NCBI GenBank assembly: GCA_032207245.1
Contig: CM063510.1
Span: 51,320,578 to 51,384,577, forward strand
DNA length: 64,000 bases
Direction: 5' to 3'
Source: Pardosa pseudoannulata
Lineage: Eukaryota; Arthropoda; Arachnida; Araneae; Lycosidae
The number at the start of each line of letters is the position of its first letter. Position 1 is the stretch's first letter. The translations under genes and the position numbers were made by a program. Of this stretch, positions 37,851 to 48,291 are shown piece after piece. The notes beneath the pieces were generated by a model, which saw only the letters and a program-made list of their open reading frames with translations, made no database searches and was not told the origin of the DNA.

Positions 37851-38760
37851 CACTGTGTACATTTACTTAAGCGTGAGGAAATCATCCGCCATGAAAAAGA
37901 TGATAATGTGTGTGGTAAAAAATATACAGAAATTAATGATTTGATGGTAATAAAAAAGAGATAAAAACTGAAATTGTCAACAGAAACTCACGAAAAATTT
38001 TGACACCCCAGTATTTATGTTATACTAAATTTAATAACCCCACAGTTTTATTGGCCCTGCATTAGTAAAGATATTGGAAATTTTGTAAAATAAGGTCATG
38101 TTTGCCAGATTAAAAGAAAAAAAATTGGACTTATGCAAGAAGTACTCCCAACTGAGAAACATTTTGAATGCCTTTCTATTGATATCGGCTGCTTTAATTA
38201 TTATAACTCAATCAAAAAGCATTTACATCTTGTGATAGATCATGCCACAAGATATGTCTTGTCAATTCCTTCTAAAAGTGTGACTGCAGAAATGTATGCT
38301 AACTGCTTAAAACAAATTTTCCAAATTCAAGTCCCAGAGAAAATCCTTAGCATACCCATCTAATAGATTCAAAAGTTCCTTAGGAATTATAATGTAAAAC
38401 AACTTCTAACTACTACCCATCATCCCCAAACAAATGGCAAAGTAGAACGCTTGAACCAAACCCTAGTTACTAGTTTAAAGTGCAAAGCAAATTCTACCCC
38501 TTTGAAAATACCTTGGGCCAAAATACTGGAACAAGTTATTATTGGATATAACAAATCCCCTCATACAGTGACACAATTTTCTCCTGCATATTTATTATTT
38601 AGCAATCTTCATTTTGATTATCCTTTGGATCAAAATACTTACACTCCGGTTGATACAGTGAGAAAATTGGCTAAAGAAAGAACCATTATCATAAAAAGAT
38701 TAAAACTCGTTATGATACTAAATATGTAGACGTAAATTTTCAACATGATGATTTAGCATA
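37760..38760 (+). pseudogene. gypsy-2 integrase, broken
   Basis: The zinc-binding part (37860-38110) is too decayed to read. The core starts at 38133 with HFECLSIDIGCF (first Asp) and HLVIDHATRYVLSIP. After stops, TTTHHPQTNGKVERLNQTLV (38411 on) gives the catalytic Glu, followed by GYNKSPHTVTQFSPAYLLF. The stretch that normally carries the second Asp is missing between SIPI and QKFLRNY. The tail near 38800 keeps a SGPYEIV-like module. Confidence 0.85.
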
Positions 38761-38906
38761 TTTTGATGAATTTTAATTTTCTAATGCGTGAAAATTAACG
38801 TCACCCTTTTCTGGACCCTACGAAATTGTAAAAAAATTATCTGAAGCTAATTATGAAATAAATATAGAGAACTACTACACAAATAATGCTACCGACTGAT
38901 GACAAA

Positions 38907-39388
38907 ACTTAATATAACGTCCACATAATTTAAAATACTGTAGTCATTACTGTCCCATCATTATTATTAATGTAGTAAACGAGTAGATTGATGCAGACAT
39001 AAAAACATTTTTTATTTAGAACACCAGTTAACACACAAATATCTCTAGGAAAAAAGAAAACAAAAAAGTAAATATTTGATAATATATTACATCGCGTTCT
39101 CAAAGGAAATATGGGTAGGGGCGTGGCTCCAGGAATGATGCCATTACGGTGACCAATCACTTCATATTAAATACTGCTAGTTTATTCTAGAAAATATAAT
39201 ACGTCATAATGAGAGGGAAAACTGAATTAAGAAGGCTGCGATTCTAAATTTAAGGTGCCAGGAAATGAGCGTTCGCGGCCATTATTATGAAAAATGTATT
39301 TTAGAAATTGTTATTAAGGAATCTAGATTTTCAATGGAAAACAGAAAACATTTAAGCTAGGATTTTATTTTAATAGAATTTATTATTT
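38907..39388 (+). repeat. gypsy-2 right LTR (~482 bp)
   Basis: Direct repeat of 32121-32400 plus about 32850-33075. Starts AACTTAATATAACGTCCACA and ends TTATTTCA at a TA/TG microsatellite. It lacks the left arm of the palindrome and the primer-site-like stretch seen in the left copy. Confidence 0.75.
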
Positions 39389-39419
39389 CATATATATATG
39401 TGTGTGTGTGTGTGTGTGT
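39389..39419. repeat. Short (TA)n(TG)n microsatellite
   Basis: TATATATATG followed by TG repeats, directly against the right LTR of gypsy-2. Confidence 0.9.
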
Positions 39420-40109
39420 TCCATAATAAATAATAAGTATACGCATTTTGTTTTGGTTTAATTTTTGTGTTTCTTATTTCCACAAGAAATTTCACAAAAA
39501 TGTTGTCACAGCTTATGAAAATAATTTAAGGTTACACATATTTATAACGTCAAATACAGACAGTTACAAATATATTATAAGTGTATCAAATACAAAAGAA
39601 ATATTTTTCATTTTTTAAAACACTTCTTGTGTATGTCTGTCTAGACGTAGATTTTGTAACAGACTAAATTCTTGATATTATGCTATAGTTAATATCCACC
39701 TAACGTATTTATGAAGATATATGCAAGTGTACATACTTTAGAAGCTCCTACTAACAATTTTATTAGAGTGTCGTAAATAGTCTTCAATAACTTTTATATC
39801 CAATAGTTTTAGCCCAAATATAATCTGCATTTTGGGATGTTCCTGGTTTTCCAATGATTATACTTTTCTAAAAGTATTTTAGACTAAATATTCCGATTTT
39901 TACAGTTTAGTGTTTGTATATAAAAGTACACATTTCTGTTAAGACAGGAAGAAATAGAACACTCCCCAGTCAACCAACGGTATATGACCTCACAAAATAA
40001 AAGGAGGGGAGGAAAAACCCATACCATAATAATAAATAAATAAGTAGATAAAAATAAATAAATAAAAATAAATAGTTAAATAATTATATATATAATAAGA
40101 AAAAAACGT

Positions 40110-40114
<5 letters not shown>
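39420..40114. other. AT-rich DNA, nothing recognised
   Basis: Contains A-rich simple sequence (AAATAAATAAATA type, about 40028-40085). No gene or RNA supported. Confidence 0.5.

Positions 40115-40204
<90 letters not shown>
40115..40204. repeat. (TA)n microsatellite
   Basis: TA repeats with one TTA phase change near 40161. Confidence 0.97.
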
Positions 40205-40207
<3 letters not shown>

Positions 40208-41799
40208 CAATAGACCATGTAGTATATTATAATGTTTATCATATTTTAAAAGAGACTCATTTGAGCCTCTTTTTATATACTCAAGATAAAAGGAACTGAA
40301 ACTCTGATTATAAGGATGTAGGTCATCATGCTCACCCCAGATACAATTAGAATAAATAAACATTAAAAGAATTTAGGTAGTAAACAGCGCTAATATCACA
40401 AGATGCTCGATATTCATTATGATAAGAAACATATTTCAGGTATCAAACTCATTGTATTCTAATCCCGTCAATGCCATAGATATTAATACCCAACCAGACT
40501 CTGCATTAAGCTGTAAGTCTTATTATAAACCAGCTTACAGGAGGCAAAAAAATTCACTGTAGTGCTCTAAATCAACTAATGATAGATGATACTCCGTACA
40601 ATAGCTCTGTATAGATATGGTTTTAAATCTTAAGTAGACAGTTTACAGATTATAAAGAAAAAAAATCATTTTTAATTAACATAGCTTTTAAAATTAGGTC
40701 CCTTTTAAAATTGTGTTAATTTTTGTTTGCAGCATAAAGATAATGGAATTGTTAATTGATTGTAACTTTTTTTCTGATTGACAACTTAAACGAAAAATGT
40801 ATGCATGCATTTTTATTGCACACTTTACATACTAACTCTCTCTGCATATAAACTAATCCAGAGAATGTTAACTGCTTGATGATGAATTTAGGCACAATAA
40901 GGAGTGCTATCTCAAATAAATACCTACGATATATTACTTTCGGTCATTCACCTTTTGATGGACTCACGTTTCCGGTTATACATGTCAAATATTAAATTAT
41001 ATGCTCTGAAATAGTGTGACATCATCATAGGAGTTCTATCCAAAGGACAATATTTGATTGAATAGTTTAGATCAAAGTTTCTTAAACTTTTTGGTTTGTG
41101 AACTTCATAATAGTTACAAAAATCTTGTGGGATATTATAAGCACTGTGCAAGTCCGACATAAGTGGGAGTGAAAATATCAGTTTCTTCACTTCTACTCTA
41201 ATAAACTATTGCAGTTTTTAGCTCATTAACTTTTATTTTTAACTTTAAGGCATAGAACAATGCGAATAATTTAAACCAGTAACAAACTAAAATACAGAGT
41301 ACAATAGTAAAAACAAATTTAATTACTTATTGTTTATTACTTATTATTATTTAATTAATATTTGATGTGATAAAGAATCTAATAATGTTTTTTTTAAATA
41401 CATTACAGCTAAAATGATTTAAATTGCTTAAGTAAATGATTTTCAAAGCTTTTATAGTTCATTTTTTAATTCTTTGAATCATTCTATGATGATTTCAAAC
41501 AGACATATCTCTTTGAAATATAAAAGCTATCTAATATATAGCATGTGAAATATTAGTTTAGAAATGTGTTAGAATTGTAACATATCAGTCATGCACTCAA
41601 AAGATCAGTTGGAGACATTTTATGCTGGAAAGATGGGTAGTTTTCAATTTTGTTCATTTTTTTTTAATATTTTATAAGACTATTTTCAAACCTTTAGTAA
41701 CACTAACAAAAGTAATTGATCTTTCAATTTCAATTTTTATCGCATTTCATATAAATTTATTGTTAATAGCATAGTATTACATTTTCTAGAAAATCGATT
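40205..41799. other. AT-rich DNA, possible old hAT-like fragment
   Basis: No gene supported; an 80-codon minus-strand frame at 40948-41190 shows no domain. Near 41075 the bases GTTTCTTAAACTTTTTGG resemble a hAT-type end and are followed by a GTGAAC-type segment, but no matching right end was found. The tandem array begins at about 41800. Confidence 0.35.
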
Positions 41800-41906
41800 A
41801 AAATTAATAAAAGTGAAAATCTGTGGTTCGACTTAACACAAACAATTGTTTTGTTAGTAATTGAAATTATATCCCATTTAACATTCTCCAATTTCCTTTA
41901 TTTATT

Positions 41907-42310
41907 AGAGGTATTCAAAGAAGAGTACCATTAGCATTAGCAAAGAAAACAATTTACGCTTTAGAGAAAAATTTGAGTTTTTTTTCCTTTCAAAAAAAAA
42001 ACAAAAAAAAGATCTTGTTTATGGCTCATTGTGCATCAATTAGAGCACATATACACGAAAAATGAGATCAATCAATAAATTTTCTTCAAGGTGATTAAAT
42101 TACTCATGTTCTCCTTTTCCTCTGTCGTCAGCTCAGTCACTAAATGACATTCAGTTGAAGAGCAATTTCATTATGTTACAAAAAAATTTTTCTCGTGGAA
42201 TTATATTATGGTCTGGAATCAAGGAAAAGTGAATGATTTATAAAAAGCTATGCTACTGCATTTGACAAAATTAAAATCGGAATAGTTAATTAAAAGGAGA
42301 TAATTAAAAG
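41907..42310 (+). repeat. Array unit 1 core
   Basis: Begins TTATTAGAGGTATTC and passes through AATTAGAGCACATA and GGTGATTAAATTACT to the acceptor-like CTGTCGTCAG (42131), GAAGAGCAATTTCATTATGT and GTTAATTAAAAGGAGA (from 42285). Confidence 0.75.
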
Positions 42311-43099
42311 TAAATACTTTATTTTTTAAGGTGATAATCTTTCTATAGTTTGACGTTCCAAAATTTTGTTCACTTTTGGAATTAGTAATTTATTTCAAGT
42401 TTAAACATGACAATTCACTTACAAACACTGGATTGTAATTTTTAAACTGTTTACAATAATAACTAAATGAAATGCATATTAAATACTTTTTATGCCTTTT
42501 AATGGCGGTTAATATTAAAATTCCTTTTATTAGATACTGATAATATATGAGCTAATTAAAAAGTTTTTAAATACATTTATAAAATTGAAACAGAATTTAT
42601 ACATTTAAATTTACCAAATACATTGTTAATTAAATATATTTTTGTCTTATTTAGTCTTCTATTAAATAGAAGCTTTCCACAAGGTGAAAGGATTACATCT
42701 ATTACTGTAAAATGAAGCATTTTTTATAATAAAATATAAACTATATGATCTTTAAATCCTTATAATAATGGTTAATTGATTAAATCTAAAAAATTAAGGG
42801 TTTTAGTCTAAGAAATATCATGAAAGAAAAATTGATGCTGGGATTTTTAAATAAAGTGCATAGAATTTTTTTAATAACACCATTTTTTAAATAATTAGTA
42901 AATAATAACTACAACTACAATTAATAATTTTTTATTTAGGCAATCATCACTTTTGCATAAATTTGTTATTAATATCATATGGTATTTTATAGAAACTTAG
43001 TTAAAATTAATAAAAGTAATTCTGGGGATGCCTAACACATACTAATAGTTTAATATCTTATAAATTTTAAATATTTTATCACATTTAAGACACTTAAAG

Positions 43100-43510
43100 T
43101 TTTAATTTGTTAAAGGCAATTTTCATTAACTGTAGTAGAGGGAAAAAATCTACTAGTTCGTGATACATTTGATTTCTTACTTTTTACAGTCAAAAGAAAA
43201 GGGGACTTTATTGTCCATTGACTAGGGTACATAAATGACATGATGCGTGCTTCTTTTATAATCAGCAATAACTCTTCCTCGAGGTAATTAAATTACCTTT
43301 ATTCTCATACTTCTTAACAGTCTAGCTATGGAAATTACTAATGACACAAAGTGAAGAGCAATTTTTATTATATTACAACATTTTTGATATTGCTGAAGTT
43401 AATTACTAAAGTAAAAAATCTCAGGTATAACGAAGAATTGTATATATCTCAAAAACTCTTAATATCATTCAATATATTAGAGATTTAAATGTTAATTAAG
43501 AGGAAGTTAT
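43100..43510 (+). repeat. Array unit 2 core
   Basis: Matches unit 1 and the other units at TCTACTAGTTCGTGATACAT, CATAAATGACATGATG, GAGGTAATTAAATTACCTTT, CTTCTTAACAG (43320), TCTAGCTATGG, GAAGAGCAATTTTTATTATA and GTTAATTAAGAGGAAG. Confidence 0.75.
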
Positions 43511-44619
43511 TTAATAAATAAATGCAACTTTTTTATGAAAATATCTTTGCATATTTTAACGTCTCATAAAACTTCAGGAGTATTAAATCATTTCATGTTC
43601 CTATACAACCATTCATTAAATATATTTTTATAGCTTAAATAGTCTTGAGATGATTAAGACTTTCCCCAAAATCCAAGTCGTAATGTAAATATCTTATATG
43701 CATGAAAAGTAATACACCTTATATTATCTGGTAATTCTCATGGGGGATAACTAAACTTTATTCTAAGGCGAATAAAATATCTTGGAAAAAATTTATTATA
43801 AAATTTGTAAAAGAAATTCGAATAGAATTTAATAAAGCTATATTTCAAAACTTGTCAATAATAATTACCCACATTTTTATTTAATATATTATAATGATTA
43901 CAATAATATTTTTAAAAATATTTACTAATGATCTTACAATTAAGAAAATCTCGATTAAAATTAATGCACATATAGCTGGTTAAAAATTTGACTAAAAGTT
44001 CGCAATTTCTATATCAGTGAATTGTATAACACAAATATGAATTCAAAGAAAATTCCTGAAATATATAGCTTACTATTATAAAAACAACTGAATTATAACT
44101 AATATTATCTTCTAATTTTTTCTTAATGTAAACATTTTTTATTATATTTTCACCAATAATTGAAACACTCCAAGCTATTTCTAAATGTTCTTACCCTCCG
44201 AAATTCGTTTAATATTTTATAGCATATAAAGCAAAATTTAAATAAAGTCAATACGTTTAGAAAGACAAAATCTGTTAATTCTAGTTTTAAAAGAAATTTT
44301 TCAAACATTTTTATGAGATAAAGTTGATACTTTCTTTTTTATTGTTTTTAGTTCCTTTTAATATTTCCTTGAATGTTTATGATAACAACTCAGATTTATA
44401 GCAAAAGATAAAAGACAAGCAATGAATAAAATTTGGCAGTATTGAAAAATGAATGAGGTTCACATGGAACATTTAAAAAATACTTTTAAATACTTCATTA
44501 ATAATATTTTAGAAAATAACTTCTACCATCTTCTGTAATTATAACTACATATACATACATATATCATAAATATCACATAAAGCCCACTGTCGACTTAAGA
44601 GATTAAATATTTAATATCT

Positions 44620-45065
44620 TATCACCTCTTGATATGCTATCATATTTAATATTTCTTAAATCTCTTCATTTGACAGTGATTTTAACAAAATGAATAAGTC
44701 TATCTTTAGCACAGAAAACATTCTACTAGTTGATAACATATTTTATTTATTTTCTTTTTCAAACGAAAGGAATGAGACCTCATTGTTCATCAGTTAGAGC
44801 TCATAAAAGAGATGATGCCATTCTGATATAACCATTGATAACTTATAATCAAAGTAACTAAATTACTTTTGTTCTCATTATTATTGCTGTCTAGACGGTT
44901 CACTTCCCAATTTTATACTAAGTGTAATTTTATTTTATTACGGCACTTTTGGTAACCCGAAATGACATTAATACATTTAAAGTTTTCCAAGATTGCGGAG
45001 ATGGTATTGTTTTAAATTGTAATATTTTCTTAACTACACTTTTAATGTTGATTAATTAGAATAAA
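44620..45065 (+). repeat. Array unit 3 core
   Basis: Shows TTTAATATCTTATCACCTC, CATTCTACTAGTTGATAACA, CTCATTGTTCATCAGTTAGA, CATAAAAGAGATGATGCC, AAATTACTTTTGTTCTCATT and TCTAGACGG. The acceptor AG is missing here (TTGCTG/TCTAGACGG, near 44890). Confidence 0.7.
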
Positions 45066-45349
45066 TATCCTTTACAGTAATTGCTACTATTTTTTATAAT
45101 GTAAATAATGTATCTTGCATAGAAAAGTGCCATTTTTATTGTAAAAGAAATGAGTAATGATAATTTTTTACTATTTCGGTTGTTCTAATAAGAGCTCGAA
45201 ACGAAATTAATATTTTAGATTATAGTTTTAATCCCATTTATATATATATTTACTAGTGACACAAATGGCAAGTAATTTGATTAAAATAAATAAAGCTGAT
45301 AGACTACGGTTTATTAAGTGCTTAATTATTTTATGTTACATGATCACTT

Positions 45350-45720
45350 GACACTAGATCTCAATAGTCATTTCGTCAGATAATAGTCATTTTTGTCAGA
45401 TATTGTACTATCTTTTTTAGCAGAGAAAACATCGTAATACTTAATGACGGGTGTGACTTCTTTTATAATAAAAAAAGAACCGTAGTTCAGAGTTCATACA
45501 TTTCAACACATAAAAGACAATGTCTTTTTGTTACAGTGATCGATAACATGTCATAAAGTTAACTTAAGCAAATTTAGATTTCTTTTTCTTTCAATACAGA
45601 TGGTCTACATGCCAAATGACACTTACCTGAGTAAGAACGTTATTATTTCATGGATATAATCTATTTTATGGATAATATATTTGAAGAGTATCTGATATTA
45701 AGAAGCTTTTTAATGATAAT
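45350..45720 (+). repeat. Array unit 4 core
   Basis: A more diverged core with ACATAAAAGACAATG, CTTTCAATACAG (45599) and ATGACACTTACCTGAGTAAG. It lies only ~710 bp from unit 3, so a unit has been shortened here. Confidence 0.6.
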
Positions 45721-46278
45721 TAACTTGCGGTATTACCTTTGCCGAGATTTAAAAAAGGAATAATTAATAAAAATTAAAATAATGTACATAATTTTATTTT
45801 TATGTACGCATGTCTTCATTGTTTGTTATAATGTTAAAAATAACAGTTATTATTTAATTTAAAGTTGTTAAATAAGAATTCATTAACAAAAATTGCACCA
45901 AACTTTTATGAAATTTTATACAATAATAAGTCTTTAATAAATGTATTTTATATATATGTTTTTATAGAAAATTAAACATAAAAATACATTTATTATGGGA
46001 TAATTTAGGATTTTTGAACTATAATATTTCTTATGAATATTACATTATTTATTATAAAATATAAATAAATTTTATTCTTCTGATATGTAAAATTACACAA
46101 ATAAAGTACCATGTTATTTGTTGAAAGTAATTTAAAGAAACATAATACAGCGCTTTAAACAATAAGTAAATAATATATCGAATAGCAATTAATTATCTTG
46201 TATTTTAGTTTAAATTACAGTTGCGTACATTTTTACTAATTACATTTTACAATTTCAAGAAATTTAGTAAAATGTAAC

Positions 46279-46830
46279 ATCTTAAATGTTAAATATTTTG
46301 TCACAACGCGACCATCGCAGTTAACAGTCTTGAAGTCTTTTCATTTGTTAGAGGTATCCAAAAGAAAGTGACATTAGCAGTAGCAGAAGAACATTCTATT
46401 GATTGATGACATATTTGATTTCTTTTGTTTTCATATAAAGAACAACGGTTGATTTGACAGTTAAATGGTTAATATTTTGTCACAACTAAGAATCACCAAG
46501 TCTATTTGTTTGTCATAAGTACTACAAGAAGAAAGTGTCAACAGCTTTACCAAAAAAAAAAAATCTACTAATTAAAGATATTGCATTTCTTATGTTTTTC
46601 TGTTAAAAAAACAGTCGCCTTAACAGCTTAAATGTTTAATATTTGTCACAAAGTGTCCATCGCAATTAACAGTCACTAACCTTTACAAAAACATCATTTA
46701 TCAGAGGTATTTTAAGAAGAAAGTGCCATCACCTTTAGTAGAAACACAATCTACTAACTGATAACATGTTTGATATCTTTTGTTTTCCAAGAAAACTTCA
46801 TTTTATGTTAATTACCTCATTAAAACTGCA
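46279..46830 (+). repeat. Array unit 5 start: ~170-bp sub-repeat present three times
   Basis: The opening part of the core is tandemly triplicated: the anchor TTTGTCACAA occurs at 46297, 46477 and 46642 (spacings 180 and 165). Each copy continues with a GAGGTATTCCAAGAAGAAAG-like stretch and TCTACTAATTGATGACAT-like bases. Confidence 0.8.
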
Positions 46831-46967
46831 TGGTGCCCTTTTATTAAAACCATTGATAAATTTTCATCAACATAATTAAATTATTTCATCAAATTAATTA
46901 AATTTCTTTGCAGTCTAGATGGCCAAATTGACAACTGACTCCTAGCTGAAGAGCAATTTATTAAATA
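46830..46967 (+). repeat. Array unit 5 core end, cut by Tc1-C
   Basis: ATTGATAAATTTTCATCA, TTTCTTTGCAG (46913), TCTAGATGGCCAAATTGACA and GAAGAGCAATTTATTAAATA, where the TA is the Tc1-C target. The unit's next motif, TTAATTAAAAG, is found at 55387 beyond the insertion. Confidence 0.8.
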
Positions 46968-47043
46968 CACTGAAGAGCCAAATAACTGGTATGCAAATAA
47001 AGAGATAAGGAACCAATCAGAATGTGGCGCTGCTTCGGCAACG

Positions 47044-47053
47044 CCTATATAAG
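47044..47053 (+). promoter_or_regulatory. TATA-like element before Tc1-C transposase
   Basis: CCTATATAAG stands about 46 bases upstream of the transposase ATG (47099), in a less AT-rich leader. A plausible transposon promoter; untested. Confidence 0.45.
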
Positions 47054-47098
47054 ACAACAAGAGTCTGGCACATTTATTAGATCGCTACTGCTGATACG

Positions 47099-47764
47099 AT
47101 GGCAGGTTACCAAGATTTAAGTGTGTTTGAATATGGTGTTATAGTCGGCACATGAGAATTGGGACATAGTATCTCCGAGGTAGTGATGAAATTTAATTAT
47201 TCCCGTACTATCATTTCATGAGTGTACCGTGAATATCGGGAATCAGGTAAAACATCAAATCTTCGACATCTTTGCAGACGGAAAAAGATTTGCATGAATG
47301 GGACCAATGACGGCTGGGGAGAATCCTTAAATGTGACGGAAGTGCAACCTTTCCTCAAATTGCTGCAGATTTCAATGATAACAAGTACAGAGTGTGAACC
47401 AATCAACGAAACATTATCGATATGGGCTTTCGAGCCGAAGGCTCTCTCGTGTACCCTTGATGACTGCATGACACAAAGCACAAAGCTTTACTCCTCGCTT
47501 GGGTCCTTCCACACTGGCATTTGACTGTTGATGACTGAGAACACGTTTCCTGGTCTGACGAATTTCGTTTCAAATTGTATCAAGCGGATTGACGTGTACG
47601 ATATAGAGAAAACTTCTTGAATCCATGGACCTTGCATGTCAACAGCGGACTGTTGGAAGATCAGTGATAACATGGAGCGCGTGCAGTTGGAGTCATATGG
47701 GACCCCTGATACGTCTAGATACGACTCTACAAGTTACAAATACATAAGAAACATGTCTGATCAC
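47099..47764 (+). pseudogene. Tc1-C transposase, N-terminal part
   Basis: From ATG 47099: MAGYQDLSVFEYGVIVGT, a stop, then ELGHSISEVVMKFNYSRTII and VYREYRESGKTSNLRH, the helix-turn-helix DNA-binding region of a widespread arthropod Tc1 subfamily. Later, in other frames, come an FVSNCIKRIDVY-like block around the first catalytic Asp region and a GPLIRLDTTL segment. The sequence stops abruptly inside the SDHL-type segment where gypsy-3 inserted. Several stops and shifts, so decay was under way or continued after the split. Confidence 0.88.
47760..47764. repeat. Left target-site duplication of gypsy-3 (ATCAC)
   Basis: ATCAC precedes the LTR start TGTAATGAAG and recurs at 54896-54900 before the Tc1-C sequence resumes. 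Five bases fits Ty3/gypsy integration. Confidence 0.8.
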
Positions 47765-48155
47765 TGTAATGAAGATTTTTCATTTCCCTTCATTACATAT
47801 TTCCCTCGTGGGGTAGATATATTTTAAACTACATTTTGAGCCTTTTTTTCGCATATGGCCCCTTGCAGATGCGGTTTTAGTTTTTCTCACGAGTGCAGCC
47901 TGTCTTTTTTCAAGCAGAGCCGCCCCCGATCTGGGATTAAGTTTCGGACGCAGCGTCCAATTCTGGCCACCTGCATCCGTCGACCTTAAGCCTTTCGTCC
48001 ATAATTTTGCGCCCATCAGATCATATTCTGACAGTTGTGCAGACGTTACTTTCGGATTGCGATAAGAAGCCGCGCCTTTGAAGGGTACAGCGTTGTGGTG
48101 TGTTGCCAAGCTCCGCTCCGCATCGTTTTTGGTGAATTTTCATCACCGGAGTGCC
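47765..48155 (+). repeat. gypsy-3 5' LTR, first ~390 bp
   Basis: Starts TGTAATGAAGATTTTTCATT, with an internal inverted match (CTTCATTACA), and follows the 3' LTR closely, including across the site where the THAP-exon element sits in that copy. It thus supplies the empty-site sequence (ACAGTTGTGCAGACG). Similarity stops at CACCGGAGT. GC content is far above the host's. Confidence 0.88.
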
Positions 48156-48291
48156 ACCTCAATTTACTCACGTCCCCTCAAGCACCATCTCTACAGCTCA
48201 TACACGTTAGAAGACGTTTATTTCTCTCTGCTGCCGTAGCAATAATGGTTATTCTAAACACTACTCATTACGCCGAGGCCAGGGGGCAGGG
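48156..48291. other. Junction sequence between truncated LTR and pol
   Basis: About 135 bp that match neither the 3' LTR nor pol. It contains GCCGAGGCCAGGGGGCAGGG shortly before the pol frame. Probably a deletion junction or filler from another part of the element. Confidence 0.45.

Larger units (their letters stand above)
32121..39388 (+). mobile_element. Rearranged Ty3/gypsy element gypsy-2
   Basis: Two LTR-like direct repeats (32121 to about 33075 and about 38907-39388) bracket a scrambled internal region. From left to right: protease/gag on the minus strand (33400-34671), a Tc1 element (34885-36103), then the protease end, reverse transcriptase, RNase H and integrase on the plus strand (36560-38750). 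A short protease-end segment is present twice in opposite orientation (about 33480-33590 and 36566-36665). So either the gag half was inverted inside one element, or two copies lie head to head. Multiple stops and shifts; non-functional. Both outer ends abut TA-rich microsatellites. Confidence 0.8.

Noticed and set aside
41060..41165. hAT-like end (TTTCTTAAACTTTTTGG)
   Set aside because: No right end and no target duplication found; could be chance.
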